Below, one piece after another: positions 58,269-64,000 of a stretch of DNA of 64,000 nucleotides (positions are counted from its first letter, which is position 1; every line of letters begins with the position of its first letter). The stretch is from an uncultured Microbacteriaceae bacterium (GTDB taxonomy: Bacteria; Actinomycetota; Actinomycetes; Actinomycetales; Microbacteriaceae). Below the pieces are notes generated by a model. That model saw only the letters and a program-made list of their open reading frames with translations. It was not told the DNA's origin and did not search any database. The stretch lies in the NCBI GenBank assembly GCA_947487835.1, contig CANKXX010000006.1:62001-126000 (forward strand). Reading direction: 5' to 3'. A program made the translations under genes and the position numbers.

Positions 58269-58336
58269 TACGGTCCCTGACAGGGTCCCCTACGGTCCCT
58301 GAGCTTGTCGAAGGGACGTGACGTCGTTTCGACAAG
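58269..58336. repeat. GGTCCCTGAGCTTGTCGAAGG-type repeats
   Basis: One partial and two inverted complete units precede the 17-bp tandem array between convergent genes. Confidence 0.75.
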
Positions 58337-58438
58337 CTCAGCGACCGTGGTGGCTCAGCGACCGTGGTGGCTCAGCGACCGTGGTGGCTCAGCGACCGTG
58401 GTGGCTCAGCGACCGCGGTGGCTCAGCGACCGCGGCTC
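58337..58438. repeat. Six 17-bp tandem repeats
   Basis: CTCAGCGACCGTGGTGG repeats with a 17-bp period; the last two units carry CCGCGG and the sixth is partial. The unit is the right half of the TTCGACAAGCTCAGCGACC repeat, so the array grew from such an element. Confidence 0.85.
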
Positions 58439-58464
58439 ACCGCGGCCGCGGACTCCTGCTGGGC

Positions 58465-59238
58465 TCAGTTGAGGGGGCGGGTTCCCTCGGGGAGCGCGCC
58501 GCCGGAGTAGAGCGCCGTCGCGGCGTCCTGCAGCGCGGTCAGCGCGACGCGCTGGGTCCACGGGCCGTACGAGATGCGCGCGACGCCGAGCTGCTCGAAC
58601 GTCTTCGGGGCGAGCGATCCAGGCACGCCGATCACGCTGATCCGCTGCTTCCCGAGGGCGTCGACCAGCTGCGTGACGGTCGCCTCGTCGAGGAGGCCGG
58701 GCACGAACACGCAGGTCGCGCCGGCGTCGAGGTAGGCGCGACCACGGGCGATGGCCTCGGCCAGCACCTCCTCCGCGGGCCTGTCCCCGGCGCGGAGGAA
58801 CGCATCCGTGCGGGCGTTCAGGGCGAACTCGATGCCCTCGGCCTGCGCCGCCTTCACCGCGGCCTCGACCGAGGCGAGCGACTCGTCCAGCGGCTTCATC
58901 TGGTCCTCGAGGTTGGCGCCGACGACGCCGACGCCGATGGCGCGACGGATCGTCTCGCCCGCGTCGCCGTAACCTGCCTCGAGGTCCGCGGAGACGGGCA
59001 CGTCCACGGCGGCCACGATGCGGGCGATCATGTCGAGGTGCAGGTCGAGGGGGATCTTCTCGCCGTCCTCGTAGCCGAACGTCGCGGCGATGGAGTGGCT
59101 GGCGGTGGCCAGCGCCCGCGTCTCGGGCAGTGCGGCGACGGCGGTCGCCGACACGGCGTCCCAGACGTTGACGACCTGGAGGATCTCGGGCGCGTAGTGC
59201 AGGGCGACAAGGTCGCTTCCGCGGGACTCGATAGTCAT
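58465..59238 (-). CDS. Isocitrate lyase/PEP mutase family protein
   Basis: This 257-residue TIM-barrel protein is of the PEP-mutase-like type ([47 protein letters not shown]). It lacks the KKCGH catalytic motif of isocitrate lyase and is shorter, as in the PF13714-like subgroup. That subgroup includes oxaloacetate and methylisocitrate-type lyases and many of unknown substrate. I start at the ATG with a TAGGGT box 7 bases upstream; a GTG three codons earlier is less likely. It is convergent with manA. Confidence 0.87.
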   Translation of the reverse strand: MTIESRGSDLVALHYAPEILQVVNVWDAVSATAVAALPETRALATASHSIAATFGYEDGEKIPLDLHLDMIARIVAAVDVPVSADLEAGYGDAGETIRRAIGVGVVGANLEDQMKPLDESLASVEAAVKAAQAEGIEFALNARTDAFLRAGDRPAEEVLAEAIARGRAYLDAGATCVFVPGLLDEATVTQLVDALGKQRISVIGVPGSLAPKTFEQLGVARISYGPWTQRVALTALQDAATALYSGGALPEGTRPLN

Positions 59239-59245
59239 GATCCCC

Positions 59246-59251
59246 ACCCTA
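59246..59251 (-). promoter_or_regulatory. -10 box TAGGGT, leaderless PEP-mutase-family mRNA
   Basis: TAGGGT on the minus strand is 7 bases from the ATG. There is no clear ribosome-binding site beyond GGGG. Confidence 0.45.
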
Positions 59252-59301
59252 GGACGCGGGCTGCGCGGGTGTCCGTGCGACTGTCTGGCAGGCTGGTGGG
59301 A

Positions 59302-59322
59302 GTTGAGTCGGTATCACTCAAG
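59302..59322 (+). promoter_or_regulatory. HAIR element 1 (HspR operator)
   Basis: GTTGAGT-N7-ACTCAAG differs at one base from the known HAIR consensus CTTGAGT-N7-ACTCAAG. It lies just upstream of the dnaK promoter -35. Confidence 0.85.
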
Positions 59323-59338
59323 TTTCTGCGTCGTCGAC

Positions 59339-59366
59339 TTGACGGCGCATCCGCCCGGAGTAAACT
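59339..59366 (+). promoter_or_regulatory. dnaK operon promoter
   Basis: -35 TTGACG (59339-59344) and -10 TAAACT (59361-59366) are separated by 16 bp, the best-formed promoter in the window. It lies between the two HAIR sites, and the -10 overlaps the second. Confidence 0.75.
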
Positions 59367-59385
59367 TGAGTCATCGAGGCTCAAG
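59365..59385 (+). promoter_or_regulatory. HAIR element 2 (HspR operator)
   Basis: CTTGAGT-N7-GCTCAAG has one mismatch to the HAIR consensus. It covers the -10 end and the predicted transcription start, so bound HspR would block polymerase. Confidence 0.88.
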
Positions 59386-59452
59386 TCTCGACCAGACTTT
59401 CGAAGAATCAGCTTTCCCCGGACAAGCTCGCTCAACAAGGAGATACACGCAT

Positions 59453-61324
59453 ATGGCTCGTGCAGTAGGAATCGACCTCGGAACCACCAACTCTGTCGTG
59501 TCGGTGCTCGAGGGTGGAGAACCGACCGTCATCGCGAACGCCGAGGGCGCTCGCACGACCCCCTCGGTCGTCGCCTTCACGAAGGACGGCGAGGTGCTCG
59601 TCGGCGAGACCGCCAAGCGCCAGAACGTCACGAACGTCGACCGCACCATCTCGTCCGTCAAGCGCCACATGGGCACCAACTGGACCACGGACATCGACGC
59701 CAAGAAGTACACCGCGCAGGAGATCTCGGCCCGCATCCTCGCCAAGCTCAAGCGCGACGCCGAGCAGTACCTGGGTGACACCGTGACGGACGCCGTCATC
59801 ACCGTGCCCGCGTACTTCAACGACGCGGAGCGCCAAGCCACCAAGGAGGCCGGCGAGATCTCTGGCCTCAACGTGCTGCGCATCATCAACGAGCCCACCG
59901 CCGCGGCCCTCGCGTACGGCCTCGACAAGGGCAAGGAGGACGAGCTCATCCTCGTCTTCGACCTCGGTGGCGGAACTTTCGACGTCTCCCTCCTCGAGGT
60001 GGGCAAGGACGACGACTTCTCCACCATCCAGGTGCGCTCGACCGCCGGTGACAACCGTCTCGGTGGCGACGACTGGGACCAGCGCATCGTCCAGCACCTG
60101 ATCAAGCGCTTCAAGGACTCGACGGGCGTCGACGTCTCGAAGGACAAGATCGCCCTGCAGCGCCTCAAGGAGGCCTCCGAGCAGGCCAAGAAGGAGCTCA
60201 GCTCCTCGATGAGCGCCAGCATCCAGCTGCCGTACCTCTCGCTGACCGAGTCCGGTCCGGCGAACCTCGACGAGACGCTCACCCGCGCCAAGTTCGAGGA
60301 GCTCACGAGCGACCTGCTCGACCGCACTCGCAAGCCGTTCGAGGACGTCATCCGCGAGGCCGGCGTCTCCGTCAACGACATCGCGCACGTCGTGCTCGTC
60401 GGTGGCTCGACCCGCATGCCCGCCGTCGCCGAGCTCGTGAAGAAGCTCACCGGTGGCAAGGACCCGAACAAGGGCGTGAACCCGGACGAGGTCGTCGCCG
60501 TCGGCGCCGCACTCCAGGCCGGCGTGCTGAAGGGTGAGCGCAAGGACGTGCTGCTCATCGACGTGACCCCCCTGAGCCTCGGCATCGAGACCAAGGGCGG
60601 CATCATGACGAAGCTCATCGAGCGCAACACCGCCATCCCGACCAAGCGCAGCGAGACCTTCACGACGGCCGACGACAACCAGCCGTCCGTCGCCATCCAG
60701 GTCTTCCAGGGCGAGCGCGAGTTCACCCGCGACAACAAGAACCTCGGCACCTTCGAGCTGACCGGCATCGCGCCGGCGCCTCGCGGCATCCCGCAGGTCG
60801 AGGTCACGTTCGACATCGACGCCAACGGCATCGTGCACGTGTCCGCTCGCGACAAGGGCACCGGCAAGGAGCAGTCGATGACCATCACGGGCGGATCCTC
60901 GCTCGCGAAGGACGACATCGAGCGCATGGTGCGCGAGGCCGAGGAGCACGCCGCGGAGGACAAGCGCCGCCGCGAGGAGGCCGAGGTCCGCAACAACGCC
61001 GAGCAGCTCGCCTACTCGATCGACAAGCTCATCAAGGAGAACGACGACAAGCTGCCCGAGGACGTCAAGTCCGAGGTCCAGGCCGACGTCGACGCCCTGA
61101 AGAGCGCCCTCGGCGGCGAGGACAGCGACGCCGTCAAGACCGCGTTCGACAAGCTCAACGAGAGCCAGTCCAAGCTGGGCCAGGCGATCTACGCCTCCAG
61201 CCAGGCGGATGCGTCCGCCGGCGCCCAGCCGACCGACGGCGCCCCGCAGGCCGAGGGCTCCGACGAGGACATCGTCGACGCCGAGGTCGTGGACGACGAG
61301 ACCGACAGCCGGGACGGGAAGTAA
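59453..61324 (+). CDS. dnaK: Chaperone DnaK (Hsp70)
   Basis: This 623-residue ATP-dependent chaperone has the phosphate-binding [51 protein letters not shown] and [12 protein letters not shown]. The substrate-binding domain begins near residue 365, followed by an alpha-helical lid and an acidic tail ([13 protein letters not shown]). The ATG follows AAGGAG at good spacing. It is the first gene of dnaK-grpE-dnaJ-hspR. Two HAIR sites indicate heat-shock repression by HspR. Confidence 0.98.
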   Translation: MARAVGIDLGTTNSVVSVLEGGEPTVIANAEGARTTPSVVAFTKDGEVLVGETAKRQNVTNVDRTISSVKRHMGTNWTTDIDAKKYTAQEISARILAKLKRDAEQYLGDTVTDAVITVPAYFNDAERQATKEAGEISGLNVLRIINEPTAAALAYGLDKGKEDELILVFDLGGGTFDVSLLEVGKDDDFSTIQVRSTAGDNRLGGDDWDQRIVQHLIKRFKDSTGVDVSKDKIALQRLKEASEQAKKELSSSMSASIQLPYLSLTESGPANLDETLTRAKFEELTSDLLDRTRKPFEDVIREAGVSVNDIAHVVLVGGSTRMPAVAELVKKLTGGKDPNKGVNPDEVVAVGAALQAGVLKGERKDVLLIDVTPLSLGIETKGGIMTKLIERNTAIPTKRSETFTTADDNQPSVAIQVFQGEREFTRDNKNLGTFELTGIAPAPRGIPQVEVTFDIDANGIVHVSARDKGTGKEQSMTITGGSSLAKDDIERMVREAEEHAAEDKRRREEAEVRNNAEQLAYSIDKLIKENDDKLPEDVKSEVQADVDALKSALGGEDSDAVKTAFDKLNESQSKLGQAIYASSQADASAGAQPTDGAPQAEGSDEDIVDAEVVDDETDSRDGK

Positions 61325-61326
61325 GC

Positions 61327-61956
61327 ATGACGACCGACAAGTCCAGCAACGACGAGTTCGAGGACGGTCGTGCCGAGGACGGGTCCGGGGCCACGGCTCC
61401 GGACCCGGCCACCGGCCAGCCGGTCGACGACGCCCAGTTCGTCGAGGCCGAGGGCCCCGACGTCGAGACGTCGTCCACCGAGCTGGACGAGGAGCTCGAG
61501 TCGCTCCTTCAGGCGGAGGCCGAGGCCAAGCAGGCCCCGACGGACGAGCACCTCGAGGACCTGCGCCGGGTGACGGCGGAGTACGCCAACTACCGCAAGC
61601 GCACCGAGGCCAACCGCGAGGTCGAGCGCACCCGTGCGGTCGGCGACGTCGTCAAGGTGCTGCTGCCCGTGCTCGACGACCTCGACCGGGCGGAGAAGCA
61701 CGGCGACCTCACCGAGGGTTCCGCATTCACCGCGATCGCCCAGAAGCTGCGGGCCGGGGTCGAGCGCATCGGCCTCACCGCCGTCGGGACCGTGGGCGAC
61801 CCCTTCGACCCGACCGTGCACGAGGCGATCTTCCAGAAGCCCAACCCCGAGGTCACCGTGCAGACGGTCGCCGACGTGGTGGAGAGCGGGTACTTCATCG
61901 GAGAGACGCTGCTTCGCGCGGCGAAGGTCGTAGTGGACACTCCGGCAGATGGCTAG
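61327..61956 (+). CDS. grpE: Nucleotide exchange factor GrpE
   Basis: This 209-residue protein has a long acidic N-terminus, a coiled-coil region (LDEELESLLQAEAEAKQ, DLRRVTAEYANYRKRTEANREVE) and the C-terminal beta domain (VGDPFDPTVHEAIFQKP). It releases ADP from DnaK. It starts two bases after the dnaK stop, and its end overlaps dnaJ by 8 bp. Confidence 0.97.
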   Translation: MTTDKSSNDEFEDGRAEDGSGATAPDPATGQPVDDAQFVEAEGPDVETSSTELDEELESLLQAEAEAKQAPTDEHLEDLRRVTAEYANYRKRTEANREVERTRAVGDVVKVLLPVLDDLDRAEKHGDLTEGSAFTAIAQKLRAGVERIGLTAVGTVGDPFDPTVHEAIFQKPNPEVTVQTVADVVESGYFIGETLLRAAKVVVDTPADG

Positions 61957-62950
61957 TCAGGACTGGTTCGACAAGGACTTCTACAAGGTCCTCGGCGTCC
62001 CCAAGGACGTGTCCGAGGCCGACCTGAAGAAGGCCTACCGCAAGCTCGCGCGGAAGTATCACCCGGACGCGAATCCCGGTGATGCTTCCGCCGAGGCGCG
62101 GTTCAAGGAGATCAGCGAGGCCCACTCGGTGCTGAGCGACTCCGCCCAGCGGGCCGAGTACGACCAGATCCGCGCCATGGGATCGGGTGCCCGGTTCAGC
62201 GCCCCCTCGGGCGCGGGCGGCGGCGCGGGCGGCTTCGAGGACGTCTTCGGCAGCATGTTCGGCGGCGGCGGCGGCCGGGGTGGCCGCACCTCCTTCCCGC
62301 AGGGCGGCGGCTTCGAGGACATCCTCGGCGGCATGTTCGGCGGCGGTGGCGGCTTCGGCCAGCCCTCGGGCGGTTTCCGCGGCTTCGGTGGCCCCACGCC
62401 GGGCCGCGACGTCACGGCGAGCACGACGATCGACTTCGTCACCGCGACCAAGGGCGACACCGTGCACCTGCAGACGTCGGACGGGAAGCCCATCAACGTG
62501 CGCGTGCCTGCCGGCGTTACGGACGGCCAGAAGATCCGCGTCCCCGGCAAGGGGCAGTCCAGCCCAGACGGCGGCGCGGCCGGCGACCTGATCCTCACGG
62601 TCTCCGTGCGCAGGCACCCCGTCTTCGAGCGGGACGGTCTGAACCTGCGGGTGAACGTGCCCGTCACGTTCGCGGAGGCCGTGCTCGGCGCGACCATCGA
62701 GGTGCCGACGCTCGGCGGGGATCCGGTGCGGCTCAAGGTGGCCCCCGGAACGTCGAGCGGGAAGATCCTGCGCGTGAAGGGCAGGGGTGTGAAGACCGCG
62801 AAGGGCGAGGGCGACCTGCTCGCGCGCATCGAGGTCGCCGTGCCCGGCCGACTCACGGATGCCCAGCGCGAGGCGCTGCAGGCGTTCACCGCGGGCGGCC
62901 CGCAGGAGAACCCGCGGACGGAGCTGATCGAACGGGCCCGTTCGGTCTGA
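61949..62950 (+). CDS. dnaJ: DnaJ-family co-chaperone without zinc finger (CbpA-type)
   Basis: This 333-residue Hsp40 has a J-domain at about residues 8-72 with the HPD motif (YHPDANPG) and a long Gly/Phe-rich linker (FGGGGGRGG, GGMFGGGGGFGQP). Two C-terminal substrate domains follow (RDVTASTTIDF, GDLILTVSVRRHPVFERDGLNL). The four CxxCxGxG zinc-finger repeats of class I DnaJ are absent, so it is a class II co-chaperone although it sits in the dnaK operon. It stimulates DnaK ATPase. Confidence 0.95.
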   Translation: MASQDWFDKDFYKVLGVPKDVSEADLKKAYRKLARKYHPDANPGDASAEARFKEISEAHSVLSDSAQRAEYDQIRAMGSGARFSAPSGAGGGAGGFEDVFGSMFGGGGGRGGRTSFPQGGGFEDILGGMFGGGGGFGQPSGGFRGFGGPTPGRDVTASTTIDFVTATKGDTVHLQTSDGKPINVRVPAGVTDGQKIRVPGKGQSSPDGGAAGDLILTVSVRRHPVFERDGLNLRVNVPVTFAEAVLGATIEVPTLGGDPVRLKVAPGTSSGKILRVKGRGVKTAKGEGDLLARIEVAVPGRLTDAQREALQAFTAGGPQENPRTELIERARSV

Positions 62951-62969
62951 CGAGGAAGGCGGAGGGATC

Positions 62970-63407
62970 ATGAGCGACACCGGTTCCATGGACGAGAACG
63001 CCCCCGTGTTCGGGATCTCCGTCGCCGCCGAGCTCGCGGGCATGCACCCGCAGACCCTGCGCCAGTACGACCGCCTCGGGCTCGTTCGCCCCACCCGCAC
63101 CGCCGGGAAGTCGCGCCGGTACTCCATGCGCGACATCGTGCAGCTGCGCGAGGTTGCCCGTCTGGGCGCGGAGGGCGTGAGCCTCGAGGGCATCGCGCGC
63201 ATCCTGCAGCTCGAGAACGAGGTCGTCGCCCTGCGCCACCGCGTGCGCGAGCTGGAGGGCGCGCTGGCCGACGAGCTGCTCAACCGGCCCGGGCGCCGCG
63301 TGTTCGCCGCGCGCGGGGACGGCAACGTCATCTCGCTCCGGGCGGGCACCCGCGCCCAGCGGCCCACCGACATCGTGGTGTGGCGGCCGATCCTCCCCGA
63401 GGAGTAG
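62970..63407 (+). CDS. hspR: Heat-shock repressor HspR (MerR family)
   Basis: This 145-residue regulator has a MerR winged helix (FGISVAAELAGMHPQTLRQYDRLGLVRP, SRRYSMRDIVQLREV), a short coiled segment (LENEVVALRHRVRELE) and a C-terminal tail. HspR binds HAIR elements, two of which flank the dnaK promoter, with DnaK as co-repressor in characterised actinobacteria. The ATG follows GGAGGGATC. It is the last gene of its own target operon, a feedback loop. Confidence 0.96.
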   Translation: MSDTGSMDENAPVFGISVAAELAGMHPQTLRQYDRLGLVRPTRTAGKSRRYSMRDIVQLREVARLGAEGVSLEGIARILQLENEVVALRHRVRELEGALADELLNRPGRRVFAARGDGNVISLRAGTRAQRPTDIVVWRPILPEE

Positions 63408-63455
63408 CCGCCAGCCTCGGTACTCGGGGTGCTGCAGGGAGTGCCGCTCCGCTCC

Positions 63456-63461
63456 TAGTCT
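63456..63461 (+). promoter_or_regulatory. -10 box TAGTCT, leaderless mRNA for the right-edge gene
   Basis: TAGTCT is 6 bases from the ATG. No ribosome-binding site is present. Confidence 0.5.
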
Positions 63462-63467
63462 GAGCAC

Positions 63468-64000
63468 ATGACGATGCCGCCGGAGCAGCCCCACGCACAG
63501 CCGCGGTACGGGGCGCCGCAGGGACAGCAGCCGCACGGGCAGCCGCAGTACGGGCAACCGCCGTACGGGCAGCCGCAGTACGGGCAACCGCCGTACGGGC
63601 AGCCGCAGTACGGGCAACCGCCGTACGGACAGCAGTCGCCATACCGGCAGCCGTTCGGCGGGCAGGAGCACGGTGCGATGCCCGTGCGACCGCCGGCGCC
63701 GCCGCTGCAGCCGCGGCAGAAGCGCGGTGCGTTCATCGCGGGCGCGGTCTCCCTCAACCTGGTCAATCTCGGCGGCTCGATGCTGCTCGCCGCGATCATC
63801 CTCGGTGTCATCCTCGCTTTCTTCTCTGCGCTGCTGACCGCGGCGTCGCGGGGCGCGGACGGCGTGCGCATCGACCCCCAGGCGCAGGGGGTCTTCGAGC
63901 TGCTCGAGACCGTCAATGCGCCGGCGTGGTTACTCGGAGCCGGGCTCCTCGGCCTTGCGATCCTCGTGCTCGGCGTCTTCACGTCGTTCTGGATCCTGCG
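63468..64000 (+). CDS. Proline/glutamine-rich-tail membrane protein (partial, runs off the window)
   Basis: The first 75 residues or so are a Gln/Pro/Tyr/Gly-rich cytoplasmic tail containing three units of [10 protein letters not shown] encoded by 30-bp repeats. Two hydrophobic segments follow ([53 protein letters not shown]), separated by a short loop. About 177 codons are present and the frame is still open at the right edge. Such Pro/Gln-Tyr tails are common on small actinobacterial membrane proteins; the function is unknown. Confidence 0.8.
   Translation, partial: MTMPPEQPHAQPRYGAPQGQQPHGQPQYGQPPYGQPQYGQPPYGQPQYGQPPYGQQSPYRQPFGGQEHGAMPVRPPAPPLQPRQKRGAFIAGAVSLNLVNLGGSMLLAAIILGVILAFFSALLTAASRGADGVRIDPQAQGVFELLETVNAPAWLLGAGLLGLAILVLGVFTSFWIL
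63541..63630. repeat. Three 30-bp tandem repeats in the right-edge gene
   Basis: AGCCGCAGTACGGGCAACCG plus CCGTACGGGC forms the 30-bp unit. Three copies are in tandem; the last differs at one base. Each encodes one [10 protein letters not shown]-type decapeptide, so copy number can change in frame. Confidence 0.9.

Noticed and set aside
58337-58438. 17-bp tandem repeats as a possible CRISPR array
   Set aside because: Units follow each other with no spacers and no cas genes are near.

Overview
The window is very GC-rich actinobacterial DNA, most probably from the Microbacteriaceae. The pointers are strong G/C bias at third codon positions, an HspR/HAIR-controlled dnaK-grpE-dnaJ-hspR operon, a complete C50 carotenoid operon (crtE-crtB-crtI-crtYe-crtYf-crtEb with a divergent idi), dense gene packing with ATGA/GTGA overlaps, frequent GTG starts, and many genes that appear to be transcribed without a leader. 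No phage, insertion sequence or CRISPR array is visible.

Layout. 1-0.7 kb: a small, probably frameshifted gene between two copies of a 67-bp nested palindrome. 0.7-4.8 kb (minus): a polyamine/iron-type ABC importer operon. 5.3-11.4 kb: a Pls-type (epsilon-poly-lysine synthetase-like) single-module NRPS, translationally coupled to an M1 metallopeptidase and followed by an RpiR regulator; a PHO-box-like direct repeat precedes the NRPS. 11.4-14.0 kb: an acetyltransferase, a DUF808 membrane protein and a DUF4190-like membrane protein. 14.3-20.3 kb: one six-gene operon that places three phosphatases around a ferric-type ABC importer. 20.6-23.7 kb: tRNA-Gly(CCC), dcd, two divergent short-chain dehydrogenases and idi. 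23.8-29.2 kb: the carotenoid operon. 29.3-34.0 kb: an alcohol dehydrogenase, an SDR, an aldo/keto reductase and a secreted nuclease, separated by repeat-filled gaps.

34.5-50.4 kb is the most distinctive region: an apparent regulon for uptake and oxidation of an unknown amine. A TauABC/NMT1-type importer and an amidohydrolase diverge from one promoter region. A LysR regulator diverges from an eight-gene operon (flavin monooxygenase-like, RidA, DUF1028, M20 amidohydrolase, aldehyde dehydrogenase, copper amine oxidase, GMC oxidase, sarcosine-oxidase-like enzyme). Both divergent promoter regions carry the same dyad, TTGCATC-N9-GATGCA(A/G), which contains a LysR-type T-N11-A core and a second shared motif. 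This ties the two halves into one regulon.

50.5-59.2 kb holds a gene interrupted by an in-frame TGA, a quinone reductase, a luciferase-like oxidoreductase, a MarR regulator, an MFS transporter, a hydrolase/TetR pair with its own operator, a mannose-6-phosphate isomerase gene broken by one missing base, and a PEP-mutase-family enzyme. 59.3-63.4 kb is the heat-shock operon with two HAIR sites and a well-formed promoter. A proline/glutamine-rich membrane protein gene runs off the right edge. Three repeat families (67-bp nested palindromes, 78-bp AATTCAG elements, and TTCGACAAGCTCAGGGACC-type repeats) fill the gaps between genes.
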